Source: Azorhizobium oxalatiphilum (GTDB lineage Bacteria > Pseudomonadota > Alphaproteobacteria > Rhizobiales > Xanthobacteraceae). From it: 64,000 bases of DNA. Under the pieces are notes generated by a model. It made no database searches and was not told the DNA's origin. It saw only the letters and a program-made list of their open reading frames with translations. The stretch lies in assembly GCF_014635325.1 (NCBI RefSeq), contig NZ_BMCT01000006.1, positions 1-64,000 on the forward strand, given 5' to 3'. This document shows, one piece after another, positions 1 through 8,773 of the stretch. Every line of letters starts with the position of its first letter. The stretch's first letter is position 1. Made by a program: the position numbers and the translations under genes.

Positions 1-308
1 GCGGCAACCCGTCGTCGATGAACCGGGTTATAGAGGCACCCCTTTTGGGTGTCAACACCCTGAAAACGGGAATGTTGATCCGCCCTCTCGCTGTGGACAG
101 GAGAGGCCAAAGAACGCCACGAACCATTATGTAGGCGCATTTTGCACCGCCGCAAGGGCCTGTGCGAAATTCACTGCACCGCACACCTGAGCCTGAAATT
201 ACGCGTTCTGGCTGGCGTGGGACTTGTCGCGTCAAACCACGCAAACACAGCGTTTCAAGGCCAATCCGCCGGCAACGCGTTTTTTCCGCCGCGCGCCGAA
301 TCCGCGTT
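1..308. other. intergenic, with a hairpin at 40-70
   Basis: No convincing gene. A compact hairpin is visible: GGGTGT at 47-52 pairs with ACACCC at 55-60, and the stem is extended by TTTT 43-46 with AAAA 63-66 and CCC 40-42 with GGG 68-70, with small bulges. It could be a terminator or leader structure of a gene left of the window. ORFs over 142-474 look like shadows. Confidence 0.4.
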
Positions 309-833
309 TCAGTGCGCGTGGGGCGCGTCCTCCCCCGCCCGGACGTTCAGTTTGGCTTCGGCAATGGCGGTGAGCTTGCGGTCTGCCGCCTTGGCATCGT
401 CCAGCGTGCGCTGGAGCACCCGGGCGCAGTCCGCCCGGCCAAGACGCCGCGCCCAGGACGTCAGCGTGCCATAACGGATCATGGCGTAATGCTCAATCTC
501 CTGCGCAAACACGGCCAGCGCCGCATCCAGCACCTCGGGATCGGCGATTTCGCGGACGATATATTCCGCCTCGTCCATGATGCCGTTGATGGTGTGGCAC
601 ACCACCGTCTTCGCCTCCGCCCCATGGAGGCGAAACACCTCCTCCAGCCGGACCAGATGGTCTTCGGTCTCGGCAAAGTGTGCGCGGAGGGTGATCTGAA
701 GTTCCGGGTCGCTCGCCTTGCCGATGATATCCGGAAGCGCCTTCAGGATGCGCTTCTCGGCATAATAGGCGTCCCGCAGACCATGCACGAACAGATCGTC
801 CATCGTCCGGATGTCGCGCGAAAACAGACCCAT
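309..833 (-). CDS. DUF892 (YciE-type) ferritin-like protein
   Basis: A 174-residue protein that begins MGLFSRDIRTMDDLFVHGL and resembles the DUF892/YciE ferritin-like family of stress-induced four-helix proteins. Acidic and His residues that could ligate two metals recur along the helices, including HFAETEDH in the middle and QEIEHYAMIRYG near the C-terminus. The start at 833 is chosen because GGGAGGAAAG lies just upstream; the reading frame runs on to 1226 but that stretch overlaps the next gene and reads as an arginine- and glycine-rich shadow. The family is linked to osmotic or oxidative stress, but its substrate is not established. It lies in chromosomal DNA left of the island. Confidence 0.85.
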   Translation of the reverse strand: MGLFSRDIRTMDDLFVHGLRDAYYAEKRILKALPDIIGKASDPELQITLRAHFAETEDHLVRLEEVFRLHGAEAKTVVCHTINGIMDEAEYIVREIADPEVLDAALAVFAQEIEHYAMIRYGTLTSWARRLGRADCARVLQRTLDDAKAADRKLTAIAEAKLNVRAGEDAPHAH

Positions 834-931
834 CAGCCTTTCCTCCCGCCTGTGGTGCGAAGGGAGACCGCGCAAGGCGGTCGCCTCATCAACCGTTGAA
901 GGCGTGGAGGGTTCCGGAAGGCGATGGCCCC

Positions 932-1405
932 TCAGGCGATCAGGGCCGCGGCCTTCGCGCCAAGCGCCAGGCGCGCTGCCTCCGGCGCCACTTCCACCTG
1001 CAGGCCCCGCTGACCGCCGTTGAGGAAAACGGTCTCCTCTGCGAGCGCTGCCTCCTCCATGGCGGTGGGCACCAGCCGTTTCTGGCCGAAGGGGCTGATG
1101 CCGCCCACATGATAGCCGGTGAGGCGCTCGGCATCGGCGGGCTTCATCATGTGCGCCGACTTGCCGCCGAAGGCTGCCGCCAGCTTCTTCATGCTCACCT
1201 CCCGGTCGGAGGGCACCACCACGCACACCGGCTTGCCGTCCACCTCGGCCATCAGTGTCTTGAGTACGCGATGCGGCGCCGCGCCGATGGCTTCTGCCGC
1301 CTGCAGCCCGATGCGCTCGGCGTTCGGATCATACGTATAGGTATGGGTGCGGAAGGCGACACCGGCTTTCTGGAGCGCCTGCGTGGCGCGGGTGGTCTTG
1401 GACAT
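932..1405 (-). CDS. ybaK: YbaK/EbsC-type Cys-tRNA(Pro) deacylase
   Basis: A 157-residue protein starting MSKTTRATQAL with the YbaK/ProX-like editing domain across nearly its whole length. The segments PHRVLKTLMAEVDG, VVPSDREVSMKKLA and GYHVGGISPFGQK are family hallmarks; the central Lys and the GG-SPFGQ loop form the substrate pocket in characterised members. YbaK hydrolyses mischarged Cys-tRNA(Pro) in trans in the cytoplasm. Length matches the family. The start at 1405 is preferred over the in-frame extension to 1681 because homologues begin a few residues before the THTY segment. It is the gene upstream of the DUF892 gene on the same strand, about 100 nt apart. Confidence 0.88.
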   Translation of the reverse strand: MSKTTRATQALQKAGVAFRTHTYTYDPNAERIGLQAAEAIGAAPHRVLKTLMAEVDGKPVCVVVPSDREVSMKKLAAAFGGKSAHMMKPADAERLTGYHVGGISPFGQKRLVPTAMEEAALAEETVFLNGGQRGLQVEVAPEAARLALGAKAAALIA

Positions 1406-2322
1406 GATGGCCTGTCTTAAGGCGGGAAGAAGCTCCCAAACCTCTGGGCGCCCCCGGGGGCAGACGTCAAGGCCGGACATGGCAGCGCCGCCGTACCGCA
1501 TATGGGCCATCAACCGCAGCGGGGGGAGGGTCGCCGGTCGGAAGCGGAGGGGCGAGGCCCGGCCGCTGGTGGTGCGTGTGTCAAAGAAGGTGCCGCCATC
1601 AACATCACGCCAACGGTGCGCGGCAACGGTGCACGGCAACAGCTGCCCGTGCCCGTTCGGCGGGACGCGCACCCGCGCCAAGCCGGGAAGACCGCCGCGT
1701 ACTGAATCGTGCTGAATATGGAGAGGCCCACCCCCGCGCGAGGGTGGGCCTCATGTTGCCAGCGATACCGCTGCTCCCCCGCAGGGCATCGTCAGGGCAA
1801 GGGCTCAACCGAAGCTCCGGCGCATGGCGTCGTCAGCTCCGGCGAACACGCTCCGGCATGGTTCCAAAAAACAGGATGCGGCCGCGACAGGAGCGTCCGT
1901 GCCCCCACATCGCCCCGTCCGCCGGCGACCAGAGAAAATGAGCGGCCGAAACCATCATTTCCAAGTCAAGGCACCCGTATCCAAACGACTTCTGCCATGA
2001 TCGCGAGAGGAACAGAAAACTGTTCTTCACCGACCAAAATCAAAAAAATCGCTTGAGAACATTTCTCGGCACATGCCTGATCTCTGTGCCATTTTGATCG
2101 GCGGTGTAGCAAGCTCAAGCCACATCCATGCGGCTGACCATTTTTGGGGGCATCCGTCTATGCGCCGTCGGGATGCGATCCGCGGCTACGGATGGATCAT
2201 GGATGCCCGCCCCCCTTGCGCCCGCCTTGAACCGCAGCGGTGCGCCGCATAGGTTGCCCCTCCCCGCCCACAGCGGCTCCTCTTTGCGAGTGCCGCGCCC
2301 CGTTATGCAAGCCTGCGCCGCC
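1406..2322. other. intergenic, with a hairpin
   Basis: No reading frame here looks like a protein. The only clear structure is the perfect hairpin at 1723-1752. The stretch 2000-2100 is richer in A and T than its surroundings and may hold the promoter of the gene beginning near 2323. Confidence 0.45.
1723..1752. terminator. 11-bp perfect hairpin without a T-tract
   Basis: GAGGCCCACCC at 1723-1733 pairs perfectly with GGGTGGGCCTC at 1742-1752 around an 8-nt loop. No T-run follows on either strand, so a Rho-independent terminator is only one possibility. Confidence 0.4.
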
Positions 2323-3159
2323 ATGAAGCGATCGGACATCATCATGCATGGCGGGATGCGGACGGCCATCCGCGCCCAGGCCGCGGCATTCCTTGCTCTC
2401 CACTCCGTGGCGCCGCGCCTCGGATCGGTCTTTGGGACACACCAGCGCTATCTGATGAGCCAGGCCTTTCTGGCCCTCGCCTTCCGGAGCAAGGACCGCA
2501 GTGTGCTCATGGCCGAGTTTCTGAAGGCGATTCGCATTCACAAGCTGGCCAGCCCGAACACCGCCGAAGCCTTCGTGCGGGAGATGCTTCATTATGGCTT
2601 CGGCTTCTATGGCATCTCCCGGCAAGACCGCCGGTGCCGGCCGATCTTCCTGACGGACTCCGTCTACCTGCTCATCGGGCAGTGGCTCGCGATTCACCTG
2701 CGCACGCTCGACAGCCTCGACGGGGGCGGCCGGCTGGCGGAACTGGAACGGCGCCCCGAACTGCTGGCGCTCGCCCATCCTTTCATCGTCGATGCGGTGA
2801 TGGTGTCCGACACCGGCTCCCAGCCCACGGGCACCTTCTCCCTGTTCACCTGGCTCAACGAGGGCGGGCTGGTGATGGACAGGATGATGGCCACGCTGCC
2901 GGACTTTCCCGATGACGCCGAGCAGGTGCCCACCAACTTCACGCGCTATACGGATCTCGAGGAATCGCTGCGCATCTCCCGCACCCACCTGATCCGCAAG
3001 CTTGGCATGGCCGAGCGCATGGGCAGCCTGGGCTGGCAAGGACAGCGGAACCGTTCCACCCTCTGGGTCTCCCGCGCATTCATTGCCGAGTATGACGCCT
3101 ATCAGGCGGAAAAGCTCGCAATCATCGCCCACTGCTTCGCCGCCGCCGCAGCAGCGTAG
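2323..3159 (+). CDS. unknown protein with a C-terminal winged-helix-like segment
   Basis: About 278 residues from MKRSDIIMHGG; the true start is uncertain and in-frame Met codons exist from 2128. I do not recognise the family. The C-terminal third, YTDLEESLRISRTHLIRKL followed by a glycine-tryptophan turn, reads like a helix-turn-helix with a wing, so a DNA-binding regulator is possible. The middle is helical, with a hydrophobic stretch around DSVYLLIGQWLAIHLRTLDSL, but no certain membrane segment. The gene ends 78 nt before the left attachment repeat, so it is the last chromosomal gene before the island. Confidence 0.6.
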   Translation: MKRSDIIMHGGMRTAIRAQAAAFLALHSVAPRLGSVFGTHQRYLMSQAFLALAFRSKDRSVLMAEFLKAIRIHKLASPNTAEAFVREMLHYGFGFYGISRQDRRCRPIFLTDSVYLLIGQWLAIHLRTLDSLDGGGRLAELERRPELLALAHPFIVDAVMVSDTGSQPTGTFSLFTWLNEGGLVMDRMMATLPDFPDDAEQVPTNFTRYTDLEESLRISRTHLIRKLGMAERMGSLGWQGQRNRSTLWVSRAFIAEYDAYQAEKLAIIAHCFAAAAAA

Positions 3160-3237
3160 CGGAACGCGCAAGCGTCCTCTGTGCGGCACATTGGGCAAGC
3201 GCCTGTTACCGGCGGGAATCTGATGAGGATCTCGGGG

Positions 3238-3268
3238 GAGTTCAAGAGAATAGCTGGCGGAGAGAGAG
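3238..3268. repeat. left attachment site (orphan tRNA-Ser 3' end)
   Basis: A direct repeat of 32821-32851 with one mismatch at its sixth base (C here, G there). It contains the last 14 nt of tRNA-Ser on the minus strand, but the sequence to its right no longer continues as tRNA, as expected for a recombination product of site-specific integration. Confidence 0.88.
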
Positions 3269-3427
3269 TCCGAAATACTCCTGTCCGCCAAGGTCTGCTT
3301 ATGATCTCCAATGTCCCACATATCCCATATTTTCCAAGACCATGGCCTCCCCTCCGTCTATCTGCGTTCTCTCGCATTCGCTAAAATCCCCGTTCAGTGC
3401 TGGGGCACTCGCTAGGGCAGGATAGAT

Positions 3428-4663
3428 ATGGGACGAGAGACCAAGCGGCTGAACGCCCGCACTGTGGCGACGCTGACTGCACCGGGCCGACATGCCGATG
3501 GCGGCAATCTCTATCTCTCCATCTCGGCCAATGGTGGCCGCCGCTGGATCTTCCTGTTCCGCTGGAACGGGAGGCAGGTAGAGATGGGGCTTGGCTCGGC
3601 GCGGGACGTCTCTCTGGCGCGGGCGCGCGAGTTGGCCGACACGGCGCGGGCCCGGCTGGCCGAAGGCGTCAATCCGCTGGAGCAGAAAAGAAGCGAGCGG
3701 GTCATACCGACGTTCGGCGAGGCCGCCGACGCGCTGGTTGATGACATCGCCTCGGGTTTCCGGAACGCCAAGCACATTGAGCAATGGCGAACGACACTCA
3801 AGGAGTATGCCGCGCCTCTCCGGTCAAAGACCGTCGATGAAATCACCACGGAGCATGTGCTCTCCGTCCTGAAGCCCATCTGGACCACGAAGAGTGAAAC
3901 CGCGTCGCGGCTGCGGGGCAGGATCGAACGCGTACTGGATGCGGCGAAGGCGCAAGGAAACAGGACGGGTGAAAACCCGGCACGTTGGCGCGGGCACCTC
4001 GACAGTCTTCTGCCCAAGCGACAAAAGCTTCAGCGAGGCCATCATGCAGCGATGCCCTATCCAGCGGTGCCGGCATTCCTCGCCCGCCTCCGTGAGCTCT
4101 CCGGCTCCTCCGCACTGGCTCTCGAGTTTCTGCTCTACACCGCTGCGCGAACGGGTGAGGTGAGAGGCGCGAATTGGGAGGAAGTCGACCTGCGCGCGAA
4201 GGTCTGGACCGTGCCTGCAACGCGAATGAAAGCAGCCCGCATTCATCGCGTTCCCCTCTCCACCGGAGCCCTTCATGCGCTTGAACGAGCAAAGGCGTTA
4301 CAGGAGGGCGATAAGGAGCAGAAGGGTTCGGCCTTCATCTTCCCGGGCGGGAAACCCGACGCAAACCTGTCCGTGATGGCCTTGGACATGCTGCTTCGCC
4401 GCCTGAAGGTCGACGAGACAGTGCATGGTTTCCGTTCGTCCTTCCGCGACTGGGTTGGCGAGGAAACCTCGTTTCCCCGTGAGATCGCCGAAGCCGCCCT
4501 TGCACATACGGTTGGCGATGCAGTGGAGCGTGCCTATCGCCGTTCGGACGCACTGGAGAAGCGGCGAAAGCTCATGCAGGCCTGGAGCGACTTCATTGCC
4601 CCCGGTGACAGCGGTGCGGCGGAGCCCGACCCCGACAGTGGGACGCCCCCGTCATCTTTATGA
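3428..4663 (+). CDS. int: P4-family tyrosine integrase
   Basis: A 411-residue tyrosine recombinase that should catalyse integration and excision of the island at tRNA-Ser. The N-terminus (residues 1-90) matches the DUF4102 arm-binding domain (LTAPGRHADGGNLYL, W-x-F-R). The catalytic domain shows R241 in TAARTGEVRG, H333 and R336 in HGFRSSFRDW, H360 in EAALAH and the nucleophile Y370 in AYRRSD, so the active site is complete. Length is usual for P4-type integrases. It begins 160 nt inside the left repeat and points inward. Its 3' end overlaps the convergent XRE gene by 6 nt. Confidence 0.95.
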   Translation: MGRETKRLNARTVATLTAPGRHADGGNLYLSISANGGRRWIFLFRWNGRQVEMGLGSARDVSLARARELADTARARLAEGVNPLEQKRSERVIPTFGEAADALVDDIASGFRNAKHIEQWRTTLKEYAAPLRSKTVDEITTEHVLSVLKPIWTTKSETASRLRGRIERVLDAAKAQGNRTGENPARWRGHLDSLLPKRQKLQRGHHAAMPYPAVPAFLARLRELSGSSALALEFLLYTAARTGEVRGANWEEVDLRAKVWTVPATRMKAARIHRVPLSTGALHALERAKALQEGDKEQKGSAFIFPGGKPDANLSVMALDMLLRRLKVDETVHGFRSSFRDWVGEETSFPREIAEAALAHTVGDAVERAYRRSDALEKRRKLMQAWSDFIAPGDSGAAEPDPDSGTPPSSL

Positions 4664-4912
4664 TGGTTCGTCTGAATTGATCGAGGCGACCTCGCGAAGC
4701 ATCTCAGCCGGGTCGAAGCCGATCGCTTCCGCAAGCGCCAGAAATTCGATGATATCGACCCGCCGCTCGTTGCGCTCAATATCCGCGATATAGGACTGGG
4801 GCCGCCGCAGGCGTTCGGCAACGACGGCCTGCGATAGCCCGGCACCCTTCCGCGCCTCGATCAACAGAGCGCGCAGCCGGGCATAGCGGGGATGTCGAAT
4901 ATCTCGCGGCAA
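4658..4912 (-). CDS. small XRE-family regulator
   Basis: An 84-residue Cro/C1-type helix-turn-helix protein. The HTH reads GLSQAVVAERLRRPQSYIADIERNE-like, with helix 2 at about residues 26-35 and the recognition helix SYIADIERNERR at about 40-51; the rest packs as short helices, with no extra effector domain. It lies convergent to the integrase, overlapping its end by 6 nt, a common place for a small repressor controlling island genes. Its target is not visible. Confidence 0.85.
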   Translation of the reverse strand: MPRDIRHPRYARLRALLIEARKGAGLSQAVVAERLRRPQSYIADIERNERRVDIIEFLALAEAIGFDPAEMLREVASINSDEPS

Positions 4913-5070
4913 ACTGGGGCATCCGCTTCGGAGAGCGAATGCCCGATTAATCGGCTTTTCAGATAATCGAGATTTCAGATAACGTGTGCCCGTTGCCGTT
5001 TGGTGAGGCCACTCCTAGGTTGTGGGTGGCGGCAGGGGGGCGGGCTGAGGTTTGCTTGGCCCGTAGGTCT

Positions 5071-5856
5071 ATGGGCTTGGACAAAGTGAGAGCGACGCTC
5101 GATCTGGTTTTCGATCTGGCGACGAGTTCGACAGGGCTGACCATCGAGGACATCCGCATTTCCCGAGGCGTTTCCCGCAGCACGGCGGAGCGCATGCGCG
5201 ATCTGGTCGATGAAATGTTCGGCCCTCTGGAACGCCGACGCGATGGGAAGACGGTGAGGTTCCGGCTTCATCTGCCCAAAGGGTTGAACTTCGTAACTGC
5301 TCCGACAGTGGCGGAAATGTCGGAGCTGATGAGCGTGGCGCGCGCCGCAAAGGCCCATGAGCCAGCACGAGCGGATCGCCTCGAAAGCCTTGCCGGAAAG
5401 GTGCTGGTGGCCCTTCGTCCGGCGGATAGACGGCGCATGGAACCCGACATCGACGCGCGCCTTGAAAACGAGGTCTGGCACCACACGCCCCATCCTTCTG
5501 CGGTCAGGCACGACGTCCTGGAAGCCATCCGGCATGCCATGCTGACTGGCCGAGCCATCAATATCATCTGCCATTGCCCCAGCCATGGGACGCCGACCAC
5601 CCACAAAGTGGTTCCGTTCGGGCTGGTGCTGGGAGACCCCGCCTATCTGGTCGCGGCGGCAGTCGGTGAAAGCGTCCCCTATCTGCTGCATCTAGAGCGA
5701 ATAGCTGAGGTGCTGGAGTTGGACGAGGAGGGCCACCGCCCGGCGGACTTCGACCTTCGATCTTTCACCGAACGAACGATTGGAACCAATACCGACGGGT
5801 CTAACAGAGCATCAGCAGGAAGTCGGCCCGACGTGTCCGCGGGGCACACGCTTTAG
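5071..5856 (+). CDS. WYL-domain transcriptional regulator lacking a WCX tail
   Basis: 261 residues from MGLDKVRATLDLVF. Residues 1-75 form a winged helix (SRGVSRSTAERMRDLVDEMF). The later part reads as a WYL domain: a ligand-binding strand region ending VVPFGLVLGDPAYLVAAA and LHLERIAEVLEL. WYL regulators such as BrxR and CapW control defence operons by sensing nucleic-acid-like ligands. After DFDLRSFTERTIG the usual WCX dimerisation extension is missing and the tail looks unstructured, so the protein may be truncated. The internal start at 5071 is preferred to 4984 because the HTH begins there. It could regulate neighbouring island genes. Confidence 0.75.
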   Translation: MGLDKVRATLDLVFDLATSSTGLTIEDIRISRGVSRSTAERMRDLVDEMFGPLERRRDGKTVRFRLHLPKGLNFVTAPTVAEMSELMSVARAAKAHEPARADRLESLAGKVLVALRPADRRRMEPDIDARLENEVWHHTPHPSAVRHDVLEAIRHAMLTGRAINIICHCPSHGTPTTHKVVPFGLVLGDPAYLVAAAVGESVPYLLHLERIAEVLELDEEGHRPADFDLRSFTERTIGTNTDGSNRASAGSRPDVSAGHTL

Positions 5857-6025
5857 GGCAAAGAGCGTTGCCGTTTTGTCACGCCCGGCGTCGACAGCAC
5901 CGCGCCTGTAAATCCAAACGCTCCTGAAGTGAAATTACACTCTGCGGGGGAAGCCGCCGCGGATGATGCACGCCTCGATACTCCGTTGGCATGTGCGTGC
6001 ACACCGCGCACTGGATGGTCGGACA

Positions 6026-6460
6026 ATGATCAATAATGGCTTATTACGGCACTATCTCCTGGGCCTCTCGGCCTTGGCCTTCCTCGTTACGGCCTACGTT
6101 CCTGCCCTTGCGCTTAACCGGAAGCTGGAGCCCATACAACCGGGCCTCTATGCGTCAGGCATGGACGGGGGCTGCCGCGACCCCGATGGCAAGGACCGCC
6201 TCTTCATCGATAGAAGCGAGCTCCATGAATATGAATCTCACTGCCAGATCCGGAAGGTGAGTCCGGTCGCCTATTTCTACGTTCTGGAGACGGATTGCAG
6301 CATTGAGGGGGAATTCGGCCACGTCACCTATGAGATCGCGCCCGTTGCCAGAGGCACGCTCCTCGTGCAGGCCCGCAAGGGGTCCTTCATGCCAAGGGAC
6401 ACCCCGCCGACGACCTATCATCTCTGCCCCAAGGTGGGCACCAGCTCGGGGGCACGATGA
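6026..6460 (+). CDS. small exported protein of unknown function
   Basis: 144 residues from MINNGLLRHYLLGL, an evident signal peptide with hydrophobic core LGLSALAFLVTAYVPALA and cleavage near ALAL-N. The mature part has four Cys (GGCRDPDG, SHCQIRK, TDCSIEG, HLCPK) that could form disulfides in the periplasm. An upstream in-frame Met at 5963 gives a longer polar N-terminus and is less likely. The stop overlaps the next start (ATGA at 6457), so the two are translationally coupled. I do not recognise the family. Confidence 0.7.
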   Translation: MINNGLLRHYLLGLSALAFLVTAYVPALALNRKLEPIQPGLYASGMDGGCRDPDGKDRLFIDRSELHEYESHCQIRKVSPVAYFYVLETDCSIEGEFGHVTYEIAPVARGTLLVQARKGSFMPRDTPPTTYHLCPKVGTSSGAR

Positions 6461-6852
6461 TGCGCAACGGGATCGCTTTCTTCCTGCTCGCATTGCTTTG
6501 GCCGGCAGCATGCGGAGCAGGCACATTCCAATGGCTGGTTCCGAGCCGGTATGAGCTGCCAGATGGTGCGACTTCGTCTGAACCAAACTTCTTCGACCTT
6601 CAGCCGGATGCCATTGAGACAGGCAGCGCACGTTGCGACATCATGGCTGTCGTGCAAGAGGGTGGGGTCTATGAGATTGTCGCAGACTGCTCCAACGAGC
6701 GGCGGCGAGGAAGGACGACCTTCAGCATTCGCCCCCTGAATGCCTATCGCATTCTCGTCGAGATCAAGTCGGGAAGTTCGCTGCCCGGCCCAATTAACCC
6801 TACGCTCTACGAGCGTGAATGGCATCCAACCCGTGTGGACGCACATGAATAA
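6457..6852 (+). CDS. small exported protein, partner of the preceding gene
   Basis: 131 residues. Residues 1-21 are a signal peptide ending at AACGA-G. The mature protein has a Cys pair (SARCDIMAVV and IVADCSNE) and a beta-rich pattern that mirrors the preceding gene: an acidic loop, a C-x-I segment, then a strand such as YRILVEIKSG. The two may be diverged duplicates acting together outside the cytoplasm. Start at 6457 overlaps the previous stop by 4 nt. Function unknown. Confidence 0.65.
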   Translation: MMRNGIAFFLLALLWPAACGAGTFQWLVPSRYELPDGATSSEPNFFDLQPDAIETGSARCDIMAVVQEGGVYEIVADCSNERRRGRTTFSIRPLNAYRILVEIKSGSSLPGPINPTLYEREWHPTRVDAHE

Positions 6853-6891
6853 GAATGGAGCCACATAAGGGCACGGGGTGCGGAGGCTCCG

Positions 6892-7296
6892 ATGAATGAC
6901 GTCCCTTGCATCGGTATCTTCTGGTTCGTGATGCGAGGAGACCGACCCCAGCTATTCGCTTGCCTGAGGCCATGGCCGGAGGGTGAGGACTATGGCGACT
7001 TCAAAACCGAGCCAACGGCACATTATGACCTCTGGCCGCGTATCAAGCGAAAGCTCAATATTTCGGGAGAATATGAGGATTGGCCGCGCGGGCGCGTCGT
7101 CTACGATCTGCCGGGCAAGCGCTTCACCGCCTACATCGACCGACAGTTGGCCGGAGACACATACCGGACTGCCATTCTTCATGCGTTCCATCTCCCTATT
7201 GAGCGGACTCGGTTCGCATTCGACGCGCACTACGGGCGCGCCAAGTTCAAGGTGACAGGAACCTGCCCTCTCTGCCCTCCGATCGCCTTCAGGTGA
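6892..7296 (+). CDS. hypothetical protein
   Basis: 134 residues without a signal peptide or membrane segment. The pattern GRVVYDLPGKRFTAYIDRQLAGD followed by a helix and a small Cys pair (GTCPLCPP) near the end is regular enough for a real protein, and coding use matches its neighbours. It starts 40 nt after the exported pair and its stop overlaps the long reading frame of the following exonuclease gene. I do not recognise it; the central strand pattern suggests a compact alpha/beta fold. Confidence 0.6.
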   Translation: MNDVPCIGIFWFVMRGDRPQLFACLRPWPEGEDYGDFKTEPTAHYDLWPRIKRKLNISGEYEDWPRGRVVYDLPGKRFTAYIDRQLAGDTYRTAILHAFHLPIERTRFAFDAHYGRAKFKVTGTCPLCPPIAFR

Positions 7297-7352
7297 GAGC
7301 AGCGAAAGGAAGCGAGAAGGCTCGCGCTTCAAACAGAAGGAAGCCGCCATCG

Positions 7353-7883
7353 ATGTCGGAAAACACGAAGCTTACGTGGCCGGTGAAAGCCATCGACTTC
7401 GAGGCAAGCTCGTTGGAAGACGGCAGCTATCCCATCGAGGTGGGCATAGCCGTATGGCTCGATGAAAACGCCCCCGTCGCGGTCTGGTCCACCCTGATCC
7501 GCCCGACAGATGACTGGCGGCGATTCGGCCACTGGAGCTTGGCTTCACGCCGGGTGCATGGCATCACCATGAGCGAACTGGCCGATGGCATGTCGGCTTT
7601 GGAAGTCGCAAAATTTCTGAACGAGAAGTTGGGCGGCGGCATCGTATGGTGCGATGGCGGCCCCTACGACGTTCACTGGCAGCGGGCTCTGTTTGGAGCC
7701 GCCAGCATCAAGCCGAACTTCGCCCTCGGAAACTGGGCGGGCTTGCTGCGCACGTTGCCCGAGAGATGCCGCGAACGTGCCTTGGCGGCGCTGGAGGAAG
7801 CGCCGCCCCGACACAGGGCCGGGGCCGACGCTGAACAGCTGATCAAGGCTCTCGCCGTTGGATTGGCCGAAGCCGCATCCTAG
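7353..7883 (+). CDS. DEDDh-type 3'-5' exonuclease-like protein
   Basis: 176 residues starting MSENTKLTWPVKAIDFE, after an AGAAGGAA ribosome site. Motif I is D15 and E17 (AIDFEASS), motif II lies in the WCDGGPYD segment, and motif III is H154 to D159 (HRAGADA), all expected of the RNase T/DnaQ DEDDh fold. The enzyme should remove 3'-terminal nucleotides with two metal ions. It is convergent with the nuclease-like gene at 7880 and the two stops overlap by 4 nt. Whether it acts on RNA or DNA cannot be read from the sequence; small proteins of this type occur in phages and islands. Confidence 0.8.
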   Translation: MSENTKLTWPVKAIDFEASSLEDGSYPIEVGIAVWLDENAPVAVWSTLIRPTDDWRRFGHWSLASRRVHGITMSELADGMSALEVAKFLNEKLGGGIVWCDGGPYDVHWQRALFGAASIKPNFALGNWAGLLRTLPERCRERALAALEEAPPRHRAGADAEQLIKALAVGLAEAAS

Positions 7884-8773
7884 AGCTTGATGCCGGCTGC
7901 ATCGCCACGAGCGATAATGCTGCCGGCAGGCAATTCGCCTTCCAGCTCTTCGAGCAAGCGCCGCCACAAGCCATCACGCTGATCGGCGTTGAACCCAAAG
8001 ACCAGAAGCTTCACATCGGCAGGCTCGGCGAGCGTGAGTTCGGTCCCTTTCGCCACCTTCTCAATCGACGAGGCAACCCTCCGCACACCGCCGCTCATCT
8101 CGCAGAAGGCAGTCAGATTTCCGGCGATCATTGTGTAGCTGGAGACGATGTCAGCCGCGTGCTCGGACAGGAGGCCGACGTAAGCTCCGATCTGTTTGAC
8201 GACGTTCTTCTCTCCCTTCACGCGCAGCTCGGGATTGCCAAGCACCTTGGCCTCCCAGAAGACAAGCTTCACGTCGTTCCCCACTTCGTCGAAGCTCGCA
8301 ATATCGATGCGTGGGACACTCTGCCCGCTGGTGCCAGCGGGGAAGGCAATCTCCACATCAACCACGTTTGCGTTTGATGTCGCTATGGCCTGCACCCCGC
8401 GTTTTTCCTCGGATGCGAAGAGGTTCGCCGCGCGCTTCAGCTTCCCGAGCGTTTCACCCGGCTGGTAGGTCTGGATCAGAGCGTTCTGGGCGGAGAGCCC
8501 GAATGTCCCCGTCTCCGGATCAAGCGAGACCTGCCCAGAGAGATCAGGATCGAGGAGATATTTCGGATGCGTTGAGGCGACGATCTGCCCCCGCTTCATC
8601 TCCACCTTGAACAGGGACTGGCCGCGCCAATAGACATTCAGATAGTCGTCTCGCACGCCGATGATGAGGCTGGTATCGAGCAGCACGTCACGCCACCAGC
8701 CCTCCTGCTTCGCCAACTCGCCCAGTGCATCCATCATGCCCAGCTTCCGGATGCCACGCTTGAAACTCGACAT
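7880..8773 (-). CDS. PD-(D/E)XK nuclease-like protein
   Basis: 297 residues from MSSFKRGIRKLG. A PD-(D/E)XK core is visible: D157 in VPRIDIASFDE, E174 and K176 in LVFWEAKV, and Q194 to Y198 in QIGAYVGLL, the QxxxY element of RecB/Cas4-like nucleases. The N-terminal half is a separate domain with beta structure (DDYLNVYWRGQSLFKVEMKRG). Its start overlaps the stop of the upstream beta-CASP gene by one base (TAATG), so the pair is co-translated. Likely role: cleavage of nucleic acid in a two-gene defence or repair module; this is inference. Confidence 0.7.
   Translation of the reverse strand: MSSFKRGIRKLGMMDALGELAKQEGWWRDVLLDTSLIIGVRDDYLNVYWRGQSLFKVEMKRGQIVASTHPKYLLDPDLSGQVSLDPETGTFGLSAQNALIQTYQPGETLGKLKRAANLFASEEKRGVQAIATSNANVVDVEIAFPAGTSGQSVPRIDIASFDEVGNDVKLVFWEAKVLGNPELRVKGEKNVVKQIGAYVGLLSEHAADIVSSYTMIAGNLTAFCEMSGGVRRVASSIEKVAKGTELTLAEPADVKLLVFGFNADQRDGLWRRLLEELEGELPAGSIIARGDAAGIKL

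Noticed and set aside
1502..2056. Several short plus-strand frames between ybaK and the unknown gene
   Set aside because: They overlap each other in different frames, are Arg/Pro-rich and cross the hairpin at 1723-1752.
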